Both the position numbers and the translations under genes were made by a program. A stretch of DNA of 64,000 nt from NCBI RefSeq assembly GCF_004358205.1, contig NZ_SMYO01000003.1, positions 503,931 through 567,930 of the forward strand. Direction: 5' to 3'. This document shows positions 25,209 to 33,178 of the stretch, piece after piece. Within the stretch, counting starts at the first letter, position 1. Each line of letters opens with the position of its first letter. The notes beneath the pieces were generated by a model. The model had not been told where the DNA came from, ran no database searches, and saw only the letters and a program-made list of their open reading frames with translations. Origin of the DNA: Bacillus salipaludis (lineage in GTDB: Bacteria; Bacillota; Bacilli; Bacillales_B; DSM-18226).

Positions 25209-25982
25209 TTATTTGCCGATAAAGGTTGGTTTTCTTTTTTCCATAAAGGCCTGAACGCCTTCACGAGCATCTTTTGTTAGACCAGCAATTCTTTGGGCTT
25301 GCGCCTCTTCTTCTAAGTAGTCAGTAAAGGATTTTTCACCTGTAGATTTGATTGTGCGTTTGATTAATCCAATTGCTTTTGTTGGTAATGCCGCAATTCG
25401 CTCTGCAAATTGGGTGACTTCAGCATCCCAGTTATCAGTAGATACCACTTTAGTCGCCAGCCCCAATGAAAGCGCTTGATCCGCAGGGATTTTTTCACCT
25501 AAAATCGAAATTTCCAATGCTTTTGCTTCTCCTACTAATCTAGTAAGGAAGTAACTATTACCTGAATCTGGGATTAAACCAATGTGAATAAAAGCATTTA
25601 AGAAGCTTGCGCGTTCTGAAAGAATACGAAAATCACAGGCTAATGCAAGGCTAAAACCTGCACCGGCAGCAATCCCGTTGACAGCCGCTATAATCGGTTT
25701 CTCACATTGATAAATTTGCTTTATCATCGGCCCGTATTTCTCCCTTAATACCTGCCCATGATCCATATTTTCATCTACTTCTGACAGGTCTTGACCGGAG
25801 CAAAAACCACGTCCTTCACCGGTAATAACGATGCAGCGGACCTCTTCAGCTGTAGAAGCTATTTTAATGGCTTTAGTAATTTCTCTATTCATTTGAGCCA
25901 CGAATGCATTTAATGTAGTTGGCCGATTTAACGTAATCCAGGCCACACCGTTTTCAACAGCATACAAAATCGTTTCGTACAT
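25209..25982 (-). CDS. paaG: 1,2-epoxyphenylacetyl-CoA isomerase (PaaG-like)
   Basis: 257 aa from ATG 25982 (GGGAGAT upstream), overlapping the previous gene by 6 nt; the longer frame to 26021 reads inside that gene. Crotonase fold, but the first hydratase glutamate is replaced (GAGFSLALACD) and the second is Asp in GLIPDSGNSYFL. One acidic residue of this kind is the hallmark of PaaG, which isomerises the ring-epoxide to oxepin-CoA. Position between PaaF and the aldehyde dehydrogenase agrees. Confidence 0.85.
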   Translation of the reverse strand: MYETILYAVENGVAWITLNRPTTLNAFVAQMNREITKAIKIASTAEEVRCIVITGEGRGFCSGQDLSEVDENMDHGQVLREKYGPMIKQIYQCEKPIIAAVNGIAAGAGFSLALACDFRILSERASFLNAFIHIGLIPDSGNSYFLTRLVGEAKALEISILGEKIPADQALSLGLATKVVSTDNWDAEVTQFAERIAALPTKAIGLIKRTIKSTGEKSFTDYLEEEAQAQRIAGLTKDAREGVQAFMEKRKPTFIGK

Positions 25983-25986
25983 ATGG

Positions 25987-26763
25987 TTATCTCCCTTTAA
26001 ATTCCGGCTTCCGCTTTTCAATAAAAGCGTTCATACCTTCTTTTTGATCTTCGGAAGCAAATAATAAATAGAAATTTTTCCGTTCATATTGCATTCCTTC
26101 ATAAAGAGAATAATCCACCGCTTTATTGACTGCATCTTTAATATAACGAATTGAAAGCGGCGCTTGGTTTGCAATAAATCTTGCTGTTTTCATCGTTTCT
26201 TCCATTAATAATTCAGGATAGACAACTCGATTAATTAATCCGTGCTGAAAGGCACTTTCTGTTGAAATTCGAGTGCCGTTCCATAACCATTCCAACGCTT
26301 TCGTTCTGCCGACAATTTTTGTCAAGCGCTGGGTGCCACCCGCTCCCGGCATAACCCCAAGGTTCACTTCCGGGAATGAAAATTCCGTACCGCTGGCTGC
26401 AATTAATAAATCACAGCTCAGTGCCAACTCAAATCCCCCGCCAAAAACAAAGCCTTTTACCGCACCAATGATTGGCTTTTTGATTAAAGATAGACGGTCC
26501 CACTCGGCAAATTGATTTAATAGCTCCAATCGAATTGGATCATCCCCTGCCATTTCATCAATATCTGCACCTGCTGAAAACGCCCGTCCTTTCCCCGTGA
26601 TCACGATAACCTGAACTTTCTCATCCCCGTCGAAAGTTTCCATCGCATCAACAATTTCGTGTACCATTGTTCGATTTAAGGCATTATATTGAGCTGGTCT
26701 ATTTAGCTCAATAAGCGCTACACCGTCTTGATGTGAAGCTTCAATAAATTTATAAGCTTTCAT
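25987..26763 (-). CDS. paaF: enoyl-CoA hydratase (PaaF-like)
   Basis: 258 aa, ATG 26763 sharing one base with the EthD stop (TAATG), GGAGAAG upstream. Both catalytic Glu are present: GGGFELALSCD and FSFPEVNLGVMPGAGG, so a true hydratase. Expected to hydrate 2,3-dehydroadipyl-CoA; because no PaaZ is found, one of the crotonases here might instead act on the oxepin-CoA ring. It is translationally coupled to the EthD and PaaG genes. Confidence 0.83.
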   Translation of the reverse strand: MKAYKFIEASHQDGVALIELNRPAQYNALNRTMVHEIVDAMETFDGDEKVQVIVITGKGRAFSAGADIDEMAGDDPIRLELLNQFAEWDRLSLIKKPIIGAVKGFVFGGGFELALSCDLLIAASGTEFSFPEVNLGVMPGAGGTQRLTKIVGRTKALEWLWNGTRISTESAFQHGLINRVVYPELLMEETMKTARFIANQAPLSIRYIKDAVNKAVDYSLYEGMQYERKNFYLLFASEDQKEGMNAFIEKRKPEFKGR

Positions 26764-27065
26764 TAATCGTCTTCTCCGATAACCAAAGTAACTAGCTTAC
26801 CGGCAAATTTCATTAAGTCTTTTCCAGAAGCTTTACCTTCTTCGGAACGCATGCCCTTTTGTAAATCCTCATGGCTGTCATAACGCATTTCACACATTAA
26901 ATAATAAGGAGGCTCCCCGCCCATTGGCGTTCCAGTAAATCTTGTTACTTTGATTTCACGCAAGCCAGGAATTTTTTCCGTGATTGGAACATGTACATTA
27001 TTATAATGTTCATCAAATGCAGCCTTGTCTTCCGGTTGTTTATATAAAGCAATTAATTTAGCCAT
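26763..27065 (-). CDS. EthD domain protein
   Basis: 100 aa, ATG 27065 with GAGGAG. Ferredoxin-like dimeric alpha+beta fold of the EthD family: KLIALYKQPEDKAAFDEHY at the N-terminus, then HVPITEKIPGL. It occupies the place after paaD where many clusters carry the PaaE reductase. Members of this family often accompany oxygenases and may handle a reactive intermediate, but the activity is not known. No flavin or iron-sulphur motif is present, so it cannot itself be the reductase. Confidence 0.8.
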   Translation of the reverse strand: MAKLIALYKQPEDKAAFDEHYNNVHVPITEKIPGLREIKVTRFTGTPMGGEPPYYLMCEMRYDSHEDLQKGMRSEEGKASGKDLMKFAGKLVTLVIGEDD

Positions 27066-27092
27066 AATCGATTCTCCTCACATTCTCTTTAT

Positions 27093-27593
27093 CTACATTA
27101 AAGTTGATATCGGTTTCATTGCTTCAAATGGGTTTTTACAATTTTTACAGTATAAAATACTTCTGCAAGCTGTCGGCCCAAAGATGTTATCCATGGTCAC
27201 ATAGGTAGAACCGCAAAACGGGCAATCAACATGCCACGATCCATCACTGTCCATTAAACGAGGTGGAGGAGCAATTCCGAATGCTTTAAGTCCATTTCTG
27301 CCTTTTTCAGATATCCGATCTGACGTCCATGGCGGGTGGTTGATAAATTCTACCTTAACCTTTTCTACATACTCAATGGCCTTCACGGCATTTTCGATAT
27401 TTTTTTGAATAATGCTAAGGGCCGGACATCCTAAAAAGGTCGGCAGGATCTTTATCTCAATCACACCGTTTTCGGCCATTACCTCCTCTACCATACCCAA
27501 GTCAATAATACTCACTGTATCGATTTCAGGATCTTTAACCTCATTTAATACATCTAATACCTGCTTTTCCAGTGATTTTATAGACATTTGCAT
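27093..27593 (-). CDS. paaD: phenylacetyl-CoA epoxidase subunit PaaD
   Basis: 166 aa from ATG 27593 (GAGGTG 5 nt upstream). N-terminal DUF59/MIP18 domain with VLNEVKDPEIDTVSIIDLGMV; C-terminal zinc or iron-sulphur ribbon with four cysteines (CPFCGS ... CRSILYCKNC) ending NPFEAMKPI. PaaD is needed to mature the epoxidase, probably through iron-sulphur delivery. It follows paaC by 26 nt. Confidence 0.93.
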   Translation of the reverse strand: MQMSIKSLEKQVLDVLNEVKDPEIDTVSIIDLGMVEEVMAENGVIEIKILPTFLGCPALSIIQKNIENAVKAIEYVEKVKVEFINHPPWTSDRISEKGRNGLKAFGIAPPPRLMDSDGSWHVDCPFCGSTYVTMDNIFGPTACRSILYCKNCKNPFEAMKPISTLM

Positions 27594-27619
27594 GATCACA
27601 CCTCTTTTCTATGTTTACA

Positions 27620-28432
27620 TTACCATGATGCAGCTGTATCTAAACGATAAACCTCTGAAAGTGTCTCAATCGCTGAAACTAAATCTTCTGTATGTTCTAA
27701 ATTACGGCCATTTCTTTCTGGGTTTGCCGGAATTTCAGGAAGACTTAACCCAACCGATTGAAGCACTTGCTCCAGTTGTTGTTTCCAGCGGTGAATAAGA
27801 ACATCGCTTTTTTCAATTAAACCTAGTTCAACAATTTTTTCTCCATCCTTGCCAAGTGAAAAGACATCCCCAAAATCACTCATGACTTGTTCAATTGCGA
27901 TATTCATTCTTTGCTTTGCTTCGTCTGTTGAACTTAGAAGTTGGACGAACCATGTTTTCCAGTGAAGCAAATGATAGTACAATTCCATATTTACTTTAAT
28001 GGCAACTTTAGCCAGCGGGTCATAGGAACTATTTTTCACTGAATCAATTTTCACTTTCTTTGCTGTTGTGTAGAAATAATTCCGAACGACTGCGTAAGCC
28101 CAATCGTATTTTGGAACTTCCATGTAATAGCCCTCACCATTCGGCCTTTCTACTAAAATACTATTTTTTCTTTCATTAGCAGGTCTTAGGTGGGCGAGTG
28201 CATCGGCGTTTCCAATTCCGATTTCTTCTAATAATTGATAGAACATTGCAGCATGCCCCATGCTGTCCTGACTAATTGAGGAGGAGGCAACATCCTCTTC
28301 AATATGGGGTGCTAGCCCAAGCCATTCTGATCCTCGATACGAATATAAGAAGTCATCGTCTGCAAGTTGAAATAATAAATTTACAACTGATTCCTTTAAT
28401 TCAGGAGTGATAGTTACATTTTGTTCTGTCAT
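27620..28432 (-). CDS. paaC: phenylacetyl-CoA epoxidase structural subunit PaaC
   Basis: 270 aa from ATG 28432 (GGAGGG upstream), overlapping the paaB stop by 4 nt. All-helical ferritin-like fold; the motif corresponding to the PaaA di-iron ligands is degenerate here (QDSMGHAAMFY), as expected for the non-catalytic PaaC scaffold that forms the PaaAC heterodimer. Other family blocks: FLYSYRGSEWLGLAPHIE and YHLLHWKTW. Confidence 0.93.
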   Translation of the reverse strand: MTEQNVTITPELKESVVNLLFQLADDDFLYSYRGSEWLGLAPHIEEDVASSSISQDSMGHAAMFYQLLEEIGIGNADALAHLRPANERKNSILVERPNGEGYYMEVPKYDWAYAVVRNYFYTTAKKVKIDSVKNSSYDPLAKVAIKVNMELYYHLLHWKTWFVQLLSSTDEAKQRMNIAIEQVMSDFGDVFSLGKDGEKIVELGLIEKSDVLIHRWKQQLEQVLQSVGLSLPEIPANPERNGRNLEHTEDLVSAIETLSEVYRLDTAASW

Positions 28433-28779
28433 TTTTTGTTCCCTCCCGCCCATGAAAGAATTTCTTTTTCATCGAGCATTTGTTGCTCATAATGCCGCCA
28501 TTTTTTCTTTAAGTAGCCGTAGCCTTTCGTTGTACGATAATCTTTATTGTCTAATCTTTGTAAGGTAAGCTTTTCTTCCTTTGACATACCACGGATATCT
28601 TCACGGTTTACGACCCAAATATCTGCAACCGGGTCGCGTCGCATAAAGTTTTCTTGAGCCATTACCATCGCCATTTCAGCATTTGGAGCTAACAAGCTAA
28701 ATTGGTGCTGAAAGGGTGAAGAAGGTGTCCGCTTACTGAAGACTTCGAATTCCTGATAAAATGTTTTCTTTTGATCCAT
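28429..28779 (-). CDS. paaB: phenylacetyl-CoA epoxidase subunit PaaB
   Basis: 116 aa, ATG 28779 with AAAGGGG. The first 75 residues match PaaB (YQEFEVFSKRTPSSPFQHQFS, AMVMAQENFMRRDPVADIWVV in part), which links two PaaAC dimers. The tail beyond residue 75 is longer than in E. coli PaaB and charged (MSKEEKLTLQRLDNKDYRTT), a form seen in Gram-positives. Sits between paaA (18 nt) and paaC (overlap). Confidence 0.93.
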   Translation of the reverse strand: MDQKKTFYQEFEVFSKRTPSSPFQHQFSLLAPNAEMAMVMAQENFMRRDPVADIWVVNREDIRGMSKEEKLTLQRLDNKDYRTTKGYGYLKKKWRHYEQQMLDEKEILSWAGGNKK

Positions 28780-28797
28780 TTTTCTCTTCCCCTTTCG

Positions 28798-29754
28798 TTA
28801 ATTAATCGCTGCAGCTAAGGCATCGCGTACCCATGCGTTGTTTTCATAAGAAACTCTCCGCAAGTTCAAGCGTGCTTGTGAGCGAGGGCCATTGTTTTTA
28901 ATAATTTGTTTGAATTTATTCCAATCAGGCTGTTGGTAAACCCAAAGCTGTTGATCTTCATCAAAATGAAGAGTTGGATCCGGAATCGTTAAACCTAATG
29001 ATAAAATTCGCGGAATGTACTTTGTAAAAAAGCTTTGGCGTAATTCTTCGTTTGTACTTGTGCGGATTCCATATTTGATCGTTACATCCTGTTTACTTGT
29101 ACCAGTTGTCGTACTACTTGCCGGTCCAAAGAACATCAGAAGCGCTTCCCACCAGTCATTTAATGACTCCTGGATCATTTGTTTTTGTTCCTCTGTTCCT
29201 TCTGCAAGCGCCATGATAATCGCTTCCCCATGCTGTGCATGGAATACTTCCTCTGCGCAAATGCGGTGCAATGCTCTTGCATATGGACCGTAAGAAGCAC
29301 CAAGCATGTTTGTTTGCGTGATAATCGCTGCACCATCAACAAGCCAGCCAATCATTCCAGCGTCAGCCCAAGTGTTTGTTGCCATATGGAAGACATTATG
29401 AAATTTTAAATCTCCATTAAACAGATCCTGCATTAAATCGCCGCGATCTTTTCCATAAGGTTTTAATAAGTCCTCTGCCACACGAAGGAGCAGCTGACCA
29501 TGACCCATTTCATCTTGAACTTTGGCCATAATCCCCAATTTTCTTTTAAGCGATGGTGCTTTTGGCACCCATTCTTTTTCAGGTAACGCACCCATAATCT
29601 CACTAATTCCGTGCTGTGAAATTAATTTGATTAATGCAATTCTGTATTCTTCCGGCATCCAGTCATCTGCTTCAATTTTGTCGCCCGCTTCAATTCGAGC
29701 AATAAACTTTTCTAATTGTGCTTGTTCGTTTAAATCTTTTTCAAGGACGCTCAC
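28798..29754 (-). CDS. paaA: phenylacetyl-CoA epoxidase catalytic subunit PaaA
   Basis: 318 aa with a GTG start at 29754 behind AAAGGCGG. Ferritin-like di-iron oxygenase: QDEMGHGQLLL and CAEEVFHAQHGEAI give the two ExxH ligand motifs, and the family blocks DWMPEEYR and KYGIRTSTNEELRQ are present. It inserts one oxygen atom of O2 into the aromatic ring of phenylacetyl-CoA to give the 1,2-epoxide. First gene of the paaABCD-EthD-paaF-paaG-aldehyde dehydrogenase operon. Confidence 0.95.
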   Translation of the reverse strand: MSVLEKDLNEQAQLEKFIARIEAGDKIEADDWMPEEYRIALIKLISQHGISEIMGALPEKEWVPKAPSLKRKLGIMAKVQDEMGHGQLLLRVAEDLLKPYGKDRGDLMQDLFNGDLKFHNVFHMATNTWADAGMIGWLVDGAAIITQTNMLGASYGPYARALHRICAEEVFHAQHGEAIIMALAEGTEEQKQMIQESLNDWWEALLMFFGPASSTTTGTSKQDVTIKYGIRTSTNEELRQSFFTKYIPRILSLGLTIPDPTLHFDEDQQLWVYQQPDWNKFKQIIKNNGPRSQARLNLRRVSYENNAWVRDALAAAIN

Positions 29755-29773
29755 ATCTATACCGCCTTTCTCT

Positions 29774-29800
29774 ATATAACGTTTATTTAACGTAATTATA
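29774..29800. promoter_or_regulatory. paaA promoter region with candidate PaaX site
   Basis: ATATAACG at 29774-29781 and CGTAATTATA at 29791-29800 form a loose dyad about 20-45 nt before the paaA start. The TATAACG half is shared with the site upstream of paaX. Weak evidence. Confidence 0.35.
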
Positions 29801-29860
29801 TTTTATTGTTATATAAAAAGCAAGAAAATTCTACTATTTTTATAGTACATAACTTATCAA

Positions 29861-29910
29861 TTAATCTATGCTTGCAATCCCGTGCGTATAGAGATGCAAG
29901 CATAGATTAA
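29861..29910 (-). terminator. 16-bp perfect inverted repeat between paaK and paaA
   Basis: TTAATCTATGCTTGCA and TGCAAGCATAGATTAA pair completely around an 18-nt loop, 28 nt after the paaK stop. The minus-strand tail (TTGATAAG) is not T-rich, so it may be an incomplete terminator or an RNA-protecting hairpin. It indicates that paaK is a separate transcript. Confidence 0.6.
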
Positions 29911-29937
29911 ACGTTTACAATTTAATTATATGTCAAC

Positions 29938-31266
29938 TTAATTTGTTACAGGTGTTGCCTTCCGTTTATCTACAACTCTTTTCGCTTTCCCATCAGATCG
30001 AGGCAGGCTCCCCGGTTTATTAATAATCGTATCCATTGATACTAAGCATGTTGATTTCATTTGATGCTGGATTGTACGTTTTAATGCTTGAACGGCTGCA
30101 TGTCCTAAATCTTCACCAACTTCTTGATAAAGATGCTTCTCAATTTCCACATGGAGTTCTACACTATCCAAACTTCCCTTTTTAGTCAGGTGAATTTGAT
30201 AATTCGGGAAAAGCCCTTCAATTTGTAAAAGTACACGTTCAATCTCAGAAGGGAAAACATTTACCCCGCGGACAATCAGCATGTCATCTGTCCGTCCTTT
30301 TAACCGGGACATACGCGTATGTGTTCTTCCACATTTACATTTTTCGTGCGTAATCGAAGCAATATCTCCTGTACGATAGCGAATAATAGGAAGCGCTTCC
30401 TTCGTTAAGCTGGTAAATACAAGTTCTCCATCTTGACCATCTTCGACAGGCTCTAATGTTTCAGGATTTAATACTTCTACTAAGAAATGATCATCCGCAA
30501 TATGCAAACCATTTTGCGCTTCATAACATTCAATCGCTACACCAGGACCCATTACTTCACTTAAACCGTAAATATCAATCGCTTTAATATTCAACTTTTT
30601 CTCAAGTGTAGCACGCATTTCTTCTGTCCATGGTTCAGCGCCAAAAATGCCATATTCCAAACTGGTATCACGCGGATCCAATCCCATATGTTCCATTTGT
30701 TCCACAATATTTAAAATATAAGATGGGGTTCCACAAATTCCTCTAGGCTTAAAATCCTCAATAACAGTTATTTGTCTTTCAGTGTTTCCTCCAGAAATAG
30801 GAACTACTGCCACTCCCAACTCTTCCGCTCCATGATGAAGGCCAAGTCCGCCTGTAAAAAGTCCATATCCGTAAGCGTTGTGGAAAATATCGGACTTTTT
30901 TCCCCCTGCTGTTACGATAGCACGTGCTACAATCTTAGCCCAATTACTAATATCGTTTTTCGTATAACCAACAACAGTCGGTTTACCGCTTGTCCCCGAT
31001 GAACCATGGATTCGATTAACTTCTTCCATTGGTACAGCAAACAATCCAAATGGATATTGATCGCGCAAATCTTTTTTCTTCGTAAATGGAAGCAATCTTA
31101 CATCCTCTAATGATTGAATATCATCTGGTGTAATTCCTAATTCATCAAACTTTTGCTTATAAAATGGTACATTTTCATAAACCCTTTTTACGGTTTGTTT
31201 AAGTCGCAGGAATTGTAACGCTTTCATTTCAGAACGACTCATTGTTTCTATTTCCGGATTGTACAT
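29938..31266 (-). CDS. paaK: phenylacetate--CoA ligase
   Basis: 442 aa, ATG 31266 with AAGGGGG. AMP-forming ligase of the PaaK type: YNPEIETMSRSEMKALQFLR start, P-loop GSSGTSGKPT near residue 92, the GIFGAEPWTEEMR and YGLSEVMGPGVA blocks, and the hinge RLKGRTDDMLIVRGVNVFPSEIE (partial). It activates free phenylacetate to phenylacetyl-CoA. Separated from the paaA operon by a hairpin and divergent from the paaI-type thioesterase gene. Confidence 0.95.
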   Translation of the reverse strand: MYNPEIETMSRSEMKALQFLRLKQTVKRVYENVPFYKQKFDELGITPDDIQSLEDVRLLPFTKKKDLRDQYPFGLFAVPMEEVNRIHGSSGTSGKPTVVGYTKNDISNWAKIVARAIVTAGGKKSDIFHNAYGYGLFTGGLGLHHGAEELGVAVVPISGGNTERQITVIEDFKPRGICGTPSYILNIVEQMEHMGLDPRDTSLEYGIFGAEPWTEEMRATLEKKLNIKAIDIYGLSEVMGPGVAIECYEAQNGLHIADDHFLVEVLNPETLEPVEDGQDGELVFTSLTKEALPIIRYRTGDIASITHEKCKCGRTHTRMSRLKGRTDDMLIVRGVNVFPSEIERVLLQIEGLFPNYQIHLTKKGSLDSVELHVEIEKHLYQEVGEDLGHAAVQALKRTIQHQMKSTCLVSMDTIINKPGSLPRSDGKAKRVVDKRKATPVTN

Positions 31267-31604
31267 ACTATAATCCCCCTTACTTTCATCATCATCAAAT
31301 TTTTGGATAACACAATTTACACGATAATTAAAATTAATGTAACATAGTTATAGATTAATACCATATTCACACCGTGTCAATGATAATAACTGAAAATTTT
31401 AATTTTATGTAAAAATATTTATTTCACCCTTTAAATCCGTTAAAAACAGTGATTTTAGCAAAAAAAGCACCCTTTTCACTGAATTTTATACCCATTATGT
31501 TCATTTTTAAATTGATACTACTCTATCAAAATGATATATTTCATTTATAACACTCAACGTTCCAAAAACGTTTTATTAACTAATTAAATAAAAGGGAGGA
31601 TTCT
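31267..31604. promoter_or_regulatory. divergent paaK / thioesterase intergenic region
   Basis: 338 nt, very AT-rich, holding the promoters of both genes. A short inverted repeat CAGTGA...TCACTG is at about 31448-31482. I see no convincing PaaX palindrome and no RNA gene. Confidence 0.4.
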
Positions 31605-32054
31605 ATGAGTACTCATATCGAAGAAAAAGCGATTCACGAAAAACATTATGAACAGATTGTAGACCTAATGAAAAATGAACCTTATGGTCGATTCCTTGGC
31701 ATGAAATTGACAAAACTCGGACTCGGTACAGCAGAAGCTGAGTTAACTCCGGGCAAAAATATGTTAAACGCGCATGGAACTGTCCATGGTGGGGTAATTT
31801 TTTCTCTTGCTGATTATGTATTTGCCGCAGCCAGTAACTCATATGGAAAAACAGCTGTTGGTGTGACAACCAATGTAAATTTCATGTCTGCAGGAAAATT
31901 AGGGGAAACACTCACGGCTACTGCTGAGGAAATTAAGAAAAATCATAAACTGGGGTGGTATGCTATTCGTGTTTTTAGTGGCAAGGAGCTAATTGCTACA
32001 ATGGAAGCAATGGTATATCGTAAAAGTCAGGCTTTTGTTGGAAATGAGGATTAG
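31605..32054 (+). CDS. paaI: phenylacetyl-CoA thioesterase PaaI
   Basis: 149 aa, ATG 31605 with GGGAGG. Hotdog fold; the active-site helix reads NAHGTVHGGVIFSLADYVFAAASN, here partly quoted, with the Asp of the PaaI subgroup in LADYVF, then GVTTNVNFMSAGKLGETL. PaaI hydrolyses phenylacetyl-CoA or hydroxylated/epoxidised derivatives, protecting the cell from CoA trapping. It is divergent from paaK and immediately followed by the hairpin array. Confidence 0.88.
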   Translation: MSTHIEEKAIHEKHYEQIVDLMKNEPYGRFLGMKLTKLGLGTAEAELTPGKNMLNAHGTVHGGVIFSLADYVFAAASNSYGKTAVGVTTNVNFMSAGKLGETLTATAEEIKKNHKLGWYAIRVFSGKELIATMEAMVYRKSQAFVGNED

Positions 32055-32083
32055 GGCTTTATTTTGATTTGTTTTTGCTAGCA

Positions 32084-32647
32084 TATGAAGGCCGTTTCTT
32101 GGGGGGCCAAGATGGTTTTGTCCTTCATCAATCTTATGAAGGACATTTCTTCGCGGGTCCTCTCTGGTTTTGGCCTTCATCGACCTTATGAAGGACATTT
32201 CTTCGCGGGGCCTCACTAGTTTTGGCCTTCATCGGCCTTATGAAGGCCGTTTCTTTGCGGGTCCTCACTAGTTTTGACCTTCATCGGCCTTATGAAGGTT
32301 ATTTCTTCGCGGGGCCTCACTAGTTTTGGCCTTCATTGACCTTATGAAGGCCGTTTCTTTGCGGGGCCTCACTAGTTTTGACCTTCATCGGCCTTATGAA
32401 GGTTATTTCTTCGCGGGTCCTCACTAGTTTTGGCCTTCATTGACCTTATGAAGGCCGTTTCTTTGCGGGGCCTCACTAGTTTTGGCCTTCATTGACCTTA
32501 TGAAGGCCGTTTCTTTGTGGATCCTCACTAGTTTTGGCCTTCATTGACCTTATGAAGGCCGTTTCTTTGTGGATCCTCTCTGGTTTTGTTCTTCATCCAC
32601 TCTATGAAGGACATTTTTCCAGTGTTCCCCGCTAGTTTTGGCCTTCA
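32084..32647. repeat. array of 11 tandem hairpin repeats, period 52 nt
   Basis: Units start with TATGAAGG at 32084, 32135, 32187, 32239, 32291, 32343, 32395, 32447, 32499, 32551 and 32603: one step of 51 nt, then nine of 52. A unit reads TATGAAGGNCNTTTCTT, a GC-rich centre (GCGGGGCCTC), CACTAGTTTTGNCCTTCAT and a 6-nt joint. The arms CCTTCA and TGAAGG on either side of each joint form a compact hairpin, and arm changes are compensated in most joints. The first and last units are the most diverged. The open frames found here are by-products of the repeat. It fills most of the 656-nt gap between paaI and the next gene. Confidence 0.9.
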
Positions 32648-32673
32648 GAAAAATTTTCTCAACCAACTTCAAT

Positions 32674-32702
32674 AAAGGAACTGGGAATTTCCCAGTTCCT
32701 TT
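32674..32702. terminator. strong bidirectional terminator
   Basis: AAAGGAACTGGG and CCCAGTTCCTTT form a 12-bp stem extended by AA/TT pairs. It ends the coiled-coil gene at 32711 on the minus strand and closes the array/paaI side on the plus strand. Confidence 0.8.
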
Positions 32703-32710
32703 GCTTTTCC

Positions 32711-32998
32711 TTAAAATTCATCATGTGAAGTAAATGGTACATGTAACCTGTTTTCTACCACCCGAAGCCGCTGATTCACCCGTTGAAGACGGAATTGAAG
32801 CTGATCAATTTCTCGATCCTGCCGGTCATTTTGCCTTTCTAGTTGATTCAATCTGCGTTCCAGCTGCTGCCATTGGGGTAATTGAAGCAACTGCGATAAT
32901 TGCGGCATTTGTCGTTCAGGCTCATATTGATACTGTTGTACATAAGGATTATAGTTGTACTGAACTTGCGGAATTGAATAATTTCCATAAGGATACAT
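32711..32998 (-). CDS. coiled-coil protein with Tyr/Gln-rich N-terminus, 95 aa
   Basis: ATG 32998 with AAAGGAG 10 nt upstream. Residues 1-35 are rich in Tyr, Gln, Asn and Pro (MYPYGNYSIPQVQYNYNP); residues 40-88 are a continuous heptad coiled coil (ERRLNQLERQNDRQDREIDQ). No signal or membrane segment. The layout (Tyr-rich head, coiled coil) resembles the first half of GerPC and of small spore-coat proteins, but the GerPC beta-rich core is absent. A spore-coat role is a guess. Confidence 0.6.
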   Translation of the reverse strand: MYPYGNYSIPQVQYNYNPYVQQYQYEPERQMPQLSQLLQLPQWQQLERRLNQLERQNDRQDREIDQLQFRLQRVNQRLRVVENRLHVPFTSHDEF

Positions 32999-33178
32999 CT
33001 GAGCATCGCTCCTTTATAGTTGAATATCCTATTAATATGTAACCAATTTTGATACGAAACGGCGAATACCTAATAAATAATGCCTATTTCAATATCCCTT
33101 TCTACTCCTTAGCATAGTACCCAACTCCAGTGAATAGCATAGTGTAAATTATAAGTGTTTTAATGGGAGGTTTAGCAT

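Noticed and set aside
29909..29922. cre site near paaA
   Set aside because: TTAAACGTTTACA matches only one half of the consensus and overlaps the inverted repeat after paaK.
31989..32216. 75-aa minus-strand frame across the repeat array
   Set aside because: It arises from repeat units (repeated REDPRRNVLHKI-like text), has no ribosome site and overlaps the paaI 3' end.
32084..32647. CRISPR array
   Set aside because: The 52-nt units are similar along their whole length, with no unique spacers, and no cas genes are near. Hairpin tandem repeat fits better.
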